A DNA stretch of 64,000 nt, taken from positions 62,001-126,000 of the forward strand of contig SVON01000002.1 in the NCBI GenBank assembly GCA_015066365.1. Reading direction: 5' to 3'. How positions within the stretch are numbered: the first letter of the stretch is position 1; each line of letters starts with the position of its first letter. Shown piece after piece: positions 46,400-55,390 of this stretch. Both the position numbers and the translations under genes were made by a program. The notes under the pieces are model-generated. The model was not told the origin of the DNA and did not search any database. It worked only from the letters and a program-made list of their open reading frames with translations. The stretch is from Oscillospiraceae bacterium (GTDB taxonomy: Bacteria; Bacillota; Clostridia; Oscillospirales; Acutalibacteraceae).

Positions 46400-47449
46400 T
46401 CAAACGTCCAGAGCGGCGGTTTCGTCAAACAGCTCGCTCATCATCCGCCCCAGATGAGCGGCAAAATACTCGATCCGAGGGATGGCCTCGGCGTAGTTCA
46501 TCCGGTTGGGGCCCAGCACGCCGATGGTGCCCTGCCCCCGCTGACCCAGAGAGTACCGAGCCAGGATCATACAGGAGCCGCCCATATAATAATCGTCGTC
46601 GTTGCCGATGAACACCTGCACCCGCTGATCGGGAGCCATCTGCTCCAACAGATCCTGCTGGTTGGCACGGTCCGCCATATAGGTGGTTAGCCGTCGCGCC
46701 TGGTCGGTGCTGTAATCGGGATGGCGCATCAGGTTCATGGGACCGGCTACCGCCAGCTTGGCCCGCTCGCTCTCCTGCGCCAGCTCGTAAAACGCGGACA
46801 GGATGGGGGCCACCGCCAGACCGGCCTCGCCCAGCTCCAACATAATCTCCTGCATAGCCGCCACCGTCACAGCGGTGATATCCTCACCCTGGAAGCGGCG
46901 GGAGAGATACTCGGTCAGGGCCACGGTGATCTTGCTGGGGATGTCCCGCTGACAGCGGCACATCCGGGTGCGGATAAAGCCGTTATCCTGCACCAGCACC
47001 ACCGCCAGATTGCGGGGGGAGGTCTGCATGACGTCCACCCGGCTGATGCGGGAGCCGACCCCCTCGGGACAACCGGCGAACACCATTAGCCCGGTGAAAT
47101 CCGCCAAAGCGCGGCAGGCATCCTCCAACAAGCGGGTGCCGTCACCGGAAATGGTGGCCAACACCGCCTTGATGTCCACCTTATCCTGCAGGGTGAGGGG
47201 GCGGCGATCCATCAACTCGTCCACGTAAAACCGCAGGGCCGCCGCGGTGGGCAACCGTCCTGCCGAGGTGTGGGGCTGGGTCAGATACCCGGCCAGAGTC
47301 AGGGCCGCCATATCGTTGCGGATGGTGGCGGAGGAAACGCAGTTGCCCAGCATCTCTGCCAAAGCCTTGGAGCCCACCGGCTCACCGGTGTCTATATAGC
47401 TCTCGATGATGGCCGCCAAGATGCGACACTTGCGAAAATCCAGCTCCAT
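46400..47449 (-). CDS. hrcA: heat-inducible transcription repressor HrcA
   Basis: Tn-term wHTH with IIESYIDTGEPVGSKAL; SSATIRNDMAAL. Confidence 0.95.
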   Translation of the reverse strand: MELDFRKCRILAAIIESYIDTGEPVGSKALAEMLGNCVSSATIRNDMAALTLAGYLTQPHTSAGRLPTAAALRFYVDELMDRRPLTLQDKVDIKAVLATISGDGTRLLEDACRALADFTGLMVFAGCPEGVGSRISRVDVMQTSPRNLAVVLVQDNGFIRTRMCRCQRDIPSKITVALTEYLSRRFQGEDITAVTVAAMQEIMLELGEAGLAVAPILSAFYELAQESERAKLAVAGPMNLMRHPDYSTDQARRLTTYMADRANQQDLLEQMAPDQRVQVFIGNDDDYYMGGSCMILARYSLGQRGQGTIGVLGPNRMNYAEAIPRIEYFAAHLGRMMSELFDETAALDV

Positions 47450-47503
47450 ACGTCCCCTCCTCTCCGGTGGTGCGCTTATGTTAGCACTCTCGGTTTTTGA
47501 GAA

Positions 47504-47530
47504 TTAGCACTCTCTGTGCCTGAGTGCTAA
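47504..47530. promoter_or_regulatory. CIRCE operator
   Basis: TTAGCACTC-N9-GAGTGCTAA exact; overlapping degenerate half-sites at 47481-47507. Confidence 0.95.
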
Positions 47531-47674
47531 TTCTAGTTTATCACATTTTTTCAAAATGTCAATAGGTGATTTGTGAATTCTTTGTGAACGCGCTGTTTTT
47601 GGGGCTATTTTCCGCTGTCGCTGTTATCTTATGTGAAAAGTGGCATACTATACGGGACGAAAGGAGTGCTGTGT

Positions 47675-47920
47675 ATGAAAGGCGTCCAAATCCACGATTT
47701 CGATTTCAACGCGCTGATGGAGTTTGTGAAAACCGCCCAGGGGAACGTATTTCTCAAAACCGACGAAGGGGACGTGCTCAACCTAAAAAGTCAGTTGACC
47801 GCCTTGCTGGTGCTGTCCGGCGCTCTGGAGCAGGGCGAGATCCGGGAGGCTACCGTAGAATGTGAGCGGAGCGAGGACGAAAGCCGGCTGTTCCGGATGA
47901 ATCTGTACGGCGAGGCGTAA
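47675..47920 (+). CDS. small hypothetical protein
   Basis: ATG at 47675 after AAAGGAG; followed by terminator 47921-47958. Confidence 0.6.
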   Translation: MKGVQIHDFDFNALMEFVKTAQGNVFLKTDEGDVLNLKSQLTALLVLSGALEQGEIREATVECERSEDESRLFRMNLYGEA

Positions 47921-47979
47921 AAAAAGAAACCGACGGAACTCCGTCGGTTTCTTTTTTATTTAATTAAGGATAGGATATC

Positions 47980-49890
47980 TTATCCTTCCGCCTCTACCTG
48001 CGTCGGCTCGGTAGGTTCGATAATGGTCTCCGTGCCGGAGGTGGGCTCGGCACTGGTCTCCGTGCCGGAGGTGGGCTCGGTGCTGGGCACCGTGCTGGAG
48101 CTGGTCGTGGTGGTCGACTCCGTCGTAGAGGTGGTGGAGGAACTGGTCGTGGTGGTCGTGGTGGTGGTAACGGTGGCGCTCACCAACAAGGTGATGGTGT
48201 CGCCCTTACGCTTCTCCGTACCCGACTTCGGATCGGTACCTACCACGTAGCCCTTATCGTAGGCGGTGGACTGTACCTCCTCTACCTCAACCTTGAAGCC
48301 GTAGGCCTCCAGCAGGTCGATGGCCTGATTCTCTTTCCAACCCGCCACGTTAGGCACCTTCACAACGTCGTCCAGCTTGCCGCTGATCACCAGGCGGATT
48401 TCGCTGCCCGCCTGGATGCGGGTGCCGGGAACAGGATCCTGCTCCAGAATGATACCGGGGTCAGACTCATCCTCCCGCATCTCCACCAGCTTCAGCGTTA
48501 CCTGCAGGTTCTCGCTGCCGCTCAGGTCGTAGTAGTTCACGCCGATCAGATTCGGTGCCTCGATCTCCTCATTGCCGTACGGAGAGGTGGTATACACGTA
48601 GGTGGGATCGTAGCTGGGGCTGTTGGGGTTGTATTGAGGGATATAGTTGGGGCTGGCCGGGTCGTTCCAACCGGAGGGAAGCAGAGAAGCGTCCACGCCG
48701 GCAGGGGTCATCCAACTGCTGCTGGGCGTGGTGCCGCCTTGGCCTTCCTTGTCGTCATCGTCGCCCCCCAGCACATCGCCAAACACAAAGTAGAGAATCA
48801 CGCCGACCAACAGCATCACCGCCAGACAAATGCCGAACACGATCAGCATATTCCGCAGGCGGTGATCCGCAGGCTCCTCGTCCTCCTCTTTCATCCCCAT
48901 ATCCTGCTCGGCCTCGTTGACCAGAGCCGCCACGTTGGGGGTGGTGGAGAGCTGATCCCGCAGAACAGCCACCTTAGCGGTGCGGTTCTCGGTGGGGACC
49001 AACAGAGCGTTGAACAATGCCGCGCACACCGGTTGGCTCAGCTCTTGCGCCACCTCTGCGGACATAAACAGATCGTCGGAGTTCTTGGCGCGGTTGTCAC
49101 CGGCGGGCAGTTCGTTGCCGGTAACGGTGCGGAACAGCGTGGCCGCAATACCGTATACGTCGGTGTAATCGCCCATCGGCACGTCTGCCTGATACTGCTC
49201 CGGAGCGGCAAAGCCGGGCTGGAGCATCGGCTTCAGGTTGGTGCCCGCCTGATGGGAGGCCGGCAGAGAGAAGTTCCGCAAGCGGGCCTTGCCGTCTGCG
49301 CCGATGACAATGTTGTCCGGGCACACCGCCATATGGTAGATGCCCGCCTCGTTAAGCTGAGCCAGGGTGGACAACAGCGGCATAAACAGCGGCCGTGCCT
49401 CGGACCAGCTCAGACGGCCACCGGACAGCTTGATCTTTTTGGTCAGGGTCATCCCCTGGCAATAATCCGACGCTGCATAGACGGTGCCATTCTCCTCAAA
49501 AATGTCGTACACCGGCACCAGAGCGGGCAGCTCCCGCAGACGGGCCAGGGTGCGCATATTGTTGCGGAACCAGTCGGCAAAATTCTCAAACACCTGGTCG
49601 CAACCCTCGTTGGGCTGAACGCCGCCGATGGTATCCCGGTGGCAAAGACCATCCGGGTAAAACTCCTGAATAAAGCAGGGTTCCCGCAGCTGACGGTCAT
49701 AGGCCAAATACAGCAGATGGTCGCTGTACGCCCCCAAGCACCGACCCACGATATAGTGCCCCTGCAGGGCGGTGGTGATGGGCAGACAATGCTCCGGGTT
49801 CTGCTCCTTAGCCAGATCAAATCCACAGACGGCGCACACCGTCGTGCCCTCCGGCAACGGATTCATACACCCCATACACAGTTTTGCCAT
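47980..49890 (-). CDS. zinc-ribbon / Ser-Thr (pseudo)kinase-like / TM / PASTA-domain protein with Thr-rich tail
   Basis: CMGCMNPLPEGTTVCAVCGFDL; kinase-like fold with HMAVCPDNIVI and RNFSL replacing HRD/DFG; two PASTA repeats. Confidence 0.75.
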   Translation of the reverse strand: MAKLCMGCMNPLPEGTTVCAVCGFDLAKEQNPEHCLPITTALQGHYIVGRCLGAYSDHLLYLAYDRQLREPCFIQEFYPDGLCHRDTIGGVQPNEGCDQVFENFADWFRNNMRTLARLRELPALVPVYDIFEENGTVYAASDYCQGMTLTKKIKLSGGRLSWSEARPLFMPLLSTLAQLNEAGIYHMAVCPDNIVIGADGKARLRNFSLPASHQAGTNLKPMLQPGFAAPEQYQADVPMGDYTDVYGIAATLFRTVTGNELPAGDNRAKNSDDLFMSAEVAQELSQPVCAALFNALLVPTENRTAKVAVLRDQLSTTPNVAALVNEAEQDMGMKEEDEEPADHRLRNMLIVFGICLAVMLLVGVILYFVFGDVLGGDDDDKEGQGGTTPSSSWMTPAGVDASLLPSGWNDPASPNYIPQYNPNSPSYDPTYVYTTSPYGNEEIEAPNLIGVNYYDLSGSENLQVTLKLVEMREDESDPGIILEQDPVPGTRIQAGSEIRLVISGKLDDVVKVPNVAGWKENQAIDLLEAYGFKVEVEEVQSTAYDKGYVVGTDPKSGTEKRKGDTITLLVSATVTTTTTTTTSSSTTSTTESTTTTSSSTVPSTEPTSGTETSAEPTSGTETIIEPTEPTQVEAEG

Positions 49891-49928
49891 AATGCATTCC
49901 TCCTAATCGTTAGGTAATCTAAGTAAGA

Positions 49929-50909
49929 TCAGCCCATAGACTGACGACGCTTCAATTCTCGAATATCCTTGCCCACGCACAAAAGCGGCACGAATCCGCC
50001 GCCGATGCGGCTGGCCAACTGGTCACCGTACCGCTCTTTGAGGGCGGTGTGGCTCAGGTTGGTGCTGATGACGGTGGGCTTGCCCTCCAACAGGCGGGCA
50101 TTGAGCACGTTATAGAGACTGGCCCGGGAGAAGGGGGTGTCAAACTCCATCCCCAAATCGTCCAGCACCAGCAGATCGCAGGCAATCAGTTGGCTCTCGC
50201 TGTCCCCGGTGGCACGACCAAAGTGCTCCGCCTCCAACTGGCGAATCAGCGGACCCACCGAGCCGTAAATCACGCCAAAGCCCTGCTCAGCCACCCCACG
50301 GGCCATAGCCAGACACAGGTGGGTCTTACCCAGGCCGGTGGCACCCTGCAACAGCAGGCTGTCGTTGTCCGGTGCAAAGCAGGAGGTATACTCCCGGCAA
50401 TAATCCACGATATCCTTCATGTGCTGGCGGGGGGATACGCCCAGCTTGGGGTCCACCCGATCCTCATAATAATCCAGCCGCATAGAGTCAAAATCCGTCA
50501 ACCGCATAGCCGACAGACCGGACAGATGCCGACAGGCCTCCTCCCGGAGCAACTGGCGGTAACAGTCGCACACCGCACCGGCCACGTAACCGGTATCACC
50601 GCACTTCTGGCAGGTGTACACCGGCTCAAAGTTGTCCCGATCACAGCCCAGAGCGTGCAGAATGTCCGCCATCTCCCGCTGGAGCGCCAGATTATGCTCC
50701 CGGATGTCCTCCACCCGCTCCATCTCCCCCGTCAGAATGGCGTGGGTCAACTCCGGCAGAGCAGAGGCTTTCTCGTATTCGATCTCTTGCAGGCGGGGCA
50801 TCTGCGCACACATCTGCTCCCGCAACTGGGTGGCGGTCCGTTCTGCCTCGCGGCGGCGCTTTTCCAGCCGTGCTTTGGCGGCGTGTACCACCTTTTCATC
50901 GTATGCCAC
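49929..50909 (-). CDS. dnaC: DnaC-like helicase loader ATPase
   Basis: LLLQGATGLGKTHLCLAMARGV; CDLLVLDDLGMEF; CQKCGDTGYV zinc motif. Confidence 0.85.
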   Translation of the reverse strand: MAYDEKVVHAAKARLEKRRREAERTATQLREQMCAQMPRLQEIEYEKASALPELTHAILTGEMERVEDIREHNLALQREMADILHALGCDRDNFEPVYTCQKCGDTGYVAGAVCDCYRQLLREEACRHLSGLSAMRLTDFDSMRLDYYEDRVDPKLGVSPRQHMKDIVDYCREYTSCFAPDNDSLLLQGATGLGKTHLCLAMARGVAEQGFGVIYGSVGPLIRQLEAEHFGRATGDSESQLIACDLLVLDDLGMEFDTPFSRASLYNVLNARLLEGKPTVISTNLSHTALKERYGDQLASRIGGGFVPLLCVGKDIRELKRRQSMG

Positions 50910-50921
50910 GGTGTCCCCTCC

Positions 50922-51887
50922 TTATGTATTGGTCTTTTTGTTCTTGTCAAATTTGGGGCGATACTTCAGCAGTTGCTCCTCAAACGCTTCGCTGTTCAGG
51001 CTGCTGTTCTCCGGGTTGGTGGAGGCGGCCCCTTTCTTTTTCGCCACCGGAGCGGGGATGCGGTCGGGTTGGGTGACACCCTCACTATGCCACCGCTCCA
51101 AAATTTTATCCATATACGCCGGGCTAAACTTGTCGCAGTTGTCCAGCGTCAGGGTGTAGGCGTGCTGTAACATGGTCTCGGAAAAATGCCAATCCATCAG
51201 CCATTTGACCGCCAGCTTGGCCTGGGCGGCGTTCAGAGCGCGGGGCAACGCGAGCATCCGCTCTACCGTTTGCGCCGCCTCCCGGGCCTGCTGCAGTTGG
51301 CGGATCTTGCCGTCCACCTGCTCAGGGGTCACGATCTCCTCGTCCGCCCAACCCAGAGCCAGGCTCTCGATATAGCGGATGCTGGGCTTGCCCACCGACA
51401 TGGCGTAACCCACCGCCATCATCACCGAGGCGGTCGGCAGACCGGCGGTGGTGATCAGATACAGCAGGGTGGCGTTGTCACCGTGGTTGAGGGTGCGCCC
51501 CAACCGGGCGCTAACCTCTTGCAAAAAGGCGGTAAACTCCCGGTGCTCCTGCTGATACTTGAGCACCTCCGGCCAGGTAGGCTTGACCGCGGCGGCACGG
51601 GCCACCGGGGTCTTCTCCGGGGCGGGCTCGGTGACCGTCACCGGCTGTCCCACCTCGCTCAGCACCCCTTGCTCGGCCCAAAAGCGCAGGCAGCCCTCGC
51701 ATTCGTCGGGGGCAAGACCCAATGCGGCGGAGCAAGCCGCCGCATCCCACGTCTGCCCTTGGCGGGAGAACCACAGGAGCACCCGAAGCTGTTCCGGAGA
51801 GGCCAAGGTCAGCAGGCGATCGGCCACCAGCGACGGCACCGCAAACACCGCTCCCAGCGCCTCTGCATTCCATCTGTATCGGGGCAT
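50922..51887 (-). CDS. DnaD/DnaB-domain replication initiation protein
   Basis: C-terminal DnaD-like repeats; adjacent to DnaC-like gene. Confidence 0.75.
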   Translation of the reverse strand: MPRYRWNAEALGAVFAVPSLVADRLLTLASPEQLRVLLWFSRQGQTWDAAACSAALGLAPDECEGCLRFWAEQGVLSEVGQPVTVTEPAPEKTPVARAAAVKPTWPEVLKYQQEHREFTAFLQEVSARLGRTLNHGDNATLLYLITTAGLPTASVMMAVGYAMSVGKPSIRYIESLALGWADEEIVTPEQVDGKIRQLQQAREAAQTVERMLALPRALNAAQAKLAVKWLMDWHFSETMLQHAYTLTLDNCDKFSPAYMDKILERWHSEGVTQPDRIPAPVAKKKGAASTNPENSSLNSEAFEEQLLKYRPKFDKNKKTNT

Positions 51888-52050
51888 CCTTCTCCCTCCT
51901 TTCGACAAATCATACCTATTTAGAATACTATACCATACTTCTTTTCCACATTCAAGAGGGAGCAGAAAATTTCCTTGGCACAAACCGCAAAATACGCCCC
52001 TTGACAAGGACGGACAATGGTGGTATCATAGAGCCACAATCAAACAGACA

Positions 52051-52136
52051 AACAAGGGGTGCTGTCCCAAGACGGCTGAGAGAACCTCAGGTTCAACCCT
52101 ACGACCTGATCCGGATAATACCGGCGGAGGGATGTT
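52051..52136 (+). ncRNA. TPP (THI-element) riboswitch
   Basis: ggggtgct...ggctgagaga...aaccctacgacctgatccggataataccggcggagggatg. Confidence 0.95.
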
Positions 52137-52167
52137 TTTCTAGAGAACGTCAACAGCTTTTGGCTGT

Positions 52168-52206
52168 TTCCAACCTCCGCTTTTACCAAGCGGAGGTTTT
52201 TTGTTT
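52168..52206 (+). terminator. intrinsic terminator, likely riboswitch expression platform
   Basis: aacctccgcttttaccaagcggaggttttttg. Confidence 0.85.
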
Positions 52207-52261
52207 GTTTAATTGTATCGGAGTGCACGCCGAAAACCCATAACAGAAAGGAACAAACAAA

Positions 52262-53074
52262 ATGAAACAACAAAAGATGGTTCGCTTGGTGGAAAGCGGC
52301 TTGATGCTGGCTCTGTCCACCGTATTAAGTATGGTCAAGGTGCTGGAGCTGCCCTATGGCGGCAGTATCACCGCCTTCTCTGCCCTCCCCCTGCTGTTGG
52401 TCGCCTATCGCTACGGCGTAAAGTGGGGTCTGTTCACCGCCTTTGCCCACGCACTGCTTCAACTGGTGCTGGGGGCAAGTGTTTTCTCCACGCCCGGCCT
52501 CTCCGCCACCGGCACGGCGGCGGCAGTCGTGCTGGATTATCTGCTTGCCTTTGTCGTTCTAGGCCTTGGCGGCGTTTTCCGCCACCGTTGCCGAAACCAA
52601 GCAACAGCGTTGATGTGGGGCGCGGTATTGACCGGTGCCCTGCGTTATATCTGCCACGTCATCTCCGGCTGGGCCATTTGGGCTCCCTTGTTTGATATGC
52701 CCGCCAGCGAAGCCCTGACCTATTCCTTGGCTTACAACGCCACCTATATGATCCCGGAGACCATCGTCACCGCCCTGGGTGCTTTCTATCTCTCCCGGGC
52801 TGTGGATCTGCGGGAGCAGATGCCCACCCGCGCCAAAACCGCCCCGGTGGCCCCCGCCGCCTTTTGGGTGGGGCTTGCGGGCAAGGCCGTCCTGCTGGGG
52901 GCCGCCGTGTGGAGCGTGGTGGAGATCTTCGCCCCCCTGCAAGACCCGGAGACCGGCGACTTTGTCGTGCGTAACCTCTCGCTGGTGGCCTGGCCCACCG
53001 TGGGCATTGTGCTGGGGGTTGGTCTGGTCTGTTGGCTGATCAGCGACCTTTTGCGCCGCAAGCTGAGCCGTTAA
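52262..53074 (+). CDS. thiT: energy-coupled thiamine transporter ThiT-like (with C-terminal extension)
   Basis: ThiT-like N-terminus (STVLSMVKVLELPYGGSITAFSALPLLLVAYRYGVKWG) downstream of TPP riboswitch. Confidence 0.88.
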   Translation: MKQQKMVRLVESGLMLALSTVLSMVKVLELPYGGSITAFSALPLLLVAYRYGVKWGLFTAFAHALLQLVLGASVFSTPGLSATGTAAAVVLDYLLAFVVLGLGGVFRHRCRNQATALMWGAVLTGALRYICHVISGWAIWAPLFDMPASEALTYSLAYNATYMIPETIVTALGAFYLSRAVDLREQMPTRAKTAPVAPAAFWVGLAGKAVLLGAAVWSVVEIFAPLQDPETGDFVVRNLSLVAWPTVGIVLGVGLVCWLISDLLRRKLSR

Positions 53075-53089
53075 TTCTGCCCCAAAAGC

Positions 53090-53134
53090 AACAAAAAAAG
53101 TCCGTTGTCCCCGTGGGGGCAACGGACTTTTTAC
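53090..53134. terminator. bidirectional intrinsic terminator
   Basis: aaaaaaagtccgttgtccccgtgggggcaacggactttttacg. Confidence 0.8.
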
Positions 53135-53143
53135 GTTTGTGCG

Positions 53144-54505
53144 TTACTCTTTGATCAGCAGGGCACCCAAGGGTTTACATCCCAGTTGCTCCGCCAGCTC
53201 CAGCTCCGCCGCCACCGTCTTGTGACGGGTCACCTCCAGGTCGGCGGTGAGGATCACCGCCTCCGCCTGCGCCAGAGAGGCCAGCGCCTCAGGGGCGGAC
53301 AGGGGGCTGTCGCCGATGTGCAGGGTCACGCCCTGCTGTTCCATCACGTCGGTCAGACCCTCCAGCCGGGCGGGGTCGCCCACCAGATACACCGAGCGGA
53401 TGCCGGCGTTCTTGGCGGTCAGCGCCATCCGGTGCCACAGCAAGAAGTCGGCAGAATCCTCCTCCTGCAGCCAGCGCCGCAACCAACGATCCACGATAAA
53501 GCGCTTCTTGGTGCCGGCCAGCGCGCCAAAGGCAGGCAGGTCGTGCCGCACCGACAACTCTACCGAGGACAGCACACGACCGCAGTAGAGATACCGCAGA
53601 CCGTGCCACAGCGCCATCAGCAGAACGCCGCCCACAAAGCCCAAGATCAAGGTGGTCTTGCTCACCGTGGGGTTAGGATACGTCAAGGTGGGCTCCTCTT
53701 CCTTATCCCGCACAAAAAGGTAATCCTCTTCGGCGGTGGTCAACGATTCGGTGGCCTTTTCCAGTTCTTCACGAGCCTTATCCTGGGCGGTCAGCTTCTC
53801 CTTTTGCAGGGTCTTGACCTCTTCCCGGGTGACCACACCGTATTCATCAAACTCCCAACGGCCGTAACTGCCGCCCACCTCGCGCTGGATCTTCTTATTG
53901 ACTGCATCCGCCATCTCCCGCACCACGTCGGTGATGGCCTCGCACATCTCCTTGGTGGGGGCGATCACCACCAGCTCCACCACCTTGGCGTTGCTGTATT
54001 CCGCCGCATCCTCTTTAATGGTGATGGTGACCAGCTCAGCCAGATGGGCGTTCTCCTCGACCGAGAAACGCTCGGTCAGAGCACTGTACAGCATCTCGTC
54101 CTGCAGACTGTCCTCCAGCAGGGTGGCGGTGACAAAGCTGTTGTTGCCGGTGATCAGATAATTCAGCCGATAGGTGTGTACCGCCTGAAAATTGATCTTC
54201 ATCATCGGGGCGGTGAGGTTATACTCCCGCAGGCTCTCGTAGTTCTTCTGATGCCACTTGACCAGCTCCACGTGAGCCTTGCCGTCGTCGTCCAGCGGCT
54301 CCTCCTCCGGCTCCTCTGCGGCGGTCTTAGCCTTTTCGATGGCATTGTAGCGGTTGGTGTCCTGCCAGAACTTGATGCCGGTGGCCAATACCGCCACCGC
54401 CAGCGCCACCAACAATACGCTCTTCCATCGCAGCAGGACGTAGAGCAGCAGATCCCGGAACCGGACAAAGATGTCCCGGGCCTCGTAAACCGTGTTCTTT
54501 TTCAC
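53144..54505 (-). CDS. Wzz-like polysaccharide chain-length/co-polymerase protein with degenerate BY-kinase-like C-terminal domain
   Basis: two TM helices, coiled-coil, C-terminal Rossmann-like domain without P-loop. Confidence 0.7.
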   Translation of the reverse strand: MKKNTVYEARDIFVRFRDLLLYVLLRWKSVLLVALAVAVLATGIKFWQDTNRYNAIEKAKTAAEEPEEEPLDDDGKAHVELVKWHQKNYESLREYNLTAPMMKINFQAVHTYRLNYLITGNNSFVTATLLEDSLQDEMLYSALTERFSVEENAHLAELVTITIKEDAAEYSNAKVVELVVIAPTKEMCEAITDVVREMADAVNKKIQREVGGSYGRWEFDEYGVVTREEVKTLQKEKLTAQDKAREELEKATESLTTAEEDYLFVRDKEEEPTLTYPNPTVSKTTLILGFVGGVLLMALWHGLRYLYCGRVLSSVELSVRHDLPAFGALAGTKKRFIVDRWLRRWLQEEDSADFLLWHRMALTAKNAGIRSVYLVGDPARLEGLTDVMEQQGVTLHIGDSPLSAPEALASLAQAEAVILTADLEVTRHKTVAAELELAEQLGCKPLGALLIKE

Positions 54506-54517
54506 ACAAGTCCCTCC

Positions 54518-55390
54518 TTACTTCAAATAGTCTGCATAACTGCGCTCGGTATCAAACAGCACCCCGGCGTGATAGGTGGAGTCCTGCCGCATCACCATAT
54601 AATCGCCGTAGGCGGTGGTGAGAATCTCGTCGTACCCGGCAGGGATCACCATCCGGGTGAACTCAAAGGGGACGGTTTGGCTCTCATCAAAGCAATGCTT
54701 GGGCAACACCCAGTTCTCCAACTGATGTCCAAAACTGATCAGCGCCACCCGGGAGCAACCGGTGCCGTTATACTGACGGCAGGCCTGTTCCATCCGGCGA
54801 TACACCCACCGGTAGGGCACCCAACACAGGGCGTAATGGATCAGCGTCTTGACCGGGTTCTTTTTTACACTGCCGGGATACCGGACGGTGGCGGCCAACA
54901 GTTTGACCCACAGACCCACCTGCTTTTGCTGTTTTGCCTTCAGCGCCGGGTCGTCCGGCACCTCATCCAGAGGGAACACATCCAGGAAAATACCCTGATT
55001 AAAACGGTAGTGCCCTTTTTCGGACAGCAGGATGCCGGTGGTGCCGCTGTGCCGCAGTTGCGCGTGGCCCCGGCTGTATTTCTTATCGTTATAGGCGGTC
55101 TGGCAGAAATAGGGGTGCTTTAGTTCCTGCTGGGCGATGACCAGAAATTTCTCATAGTCCTCCCGAAGCATAAACATATCGATGTCGTCATCCCAGGGGA
55201 TAAAGCCCTGGTGCCGCACCGCACCCAGCATGGTGCCACCGCCGGCAAAATAGCGCAGACCGTGGCGGTCGCACAGATCGGTGAACTGCTGCAGCAGGTC
55301 CAGTTCCACCGCCCACACCTTTTTCATATCCGCCGATACGGTATAGCCGCACCGTTCTTCTTCTTGATAAAACTGGGCCGGGATTTCCAT
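54518..55390 (-). CDS. LicD-family phosphotransferase
   Basis: YFAGGGTMLGAVRHQGFIPWDDDIDMFMLREDYEKF. Confidence 0.92.
   Translation of the reverse strand: MEIPAQFYQEEERCGYTVSADMKKVWAVELDLLQQFTDLCDRHGLRYFAGGGTMLGAVRHQGFIPWDDDIDMFMLREDYEKFLVIAQQELKHPYFCQTAYNDKKYSRGHAQLRHSGTTGILLSEKGHYRFNQGIFLDVFPLDEVPDDPALKAKQQKQVGLWVKLLAATVRYPGSVKKNPVKTLIHYALCWVPYRWVYRRMEQACRQYNGTGCSRVALISFGHQLENWVLPKHCFDESQTVPFEFTRMVIPAGYDEILTTAYGDYMVMRQDSTYHAGVLFDTERSYADYLK

Noticed and set aside
53105-55123. Long plus-strand ORF (672 aa) opposite Wzz/LicD genes
   Set aside because: Antisense shadow ORF in GC-rich coding DNA; low-complexity His/Gly/Gln composition; the opposite strand encodes recognisable proteins.
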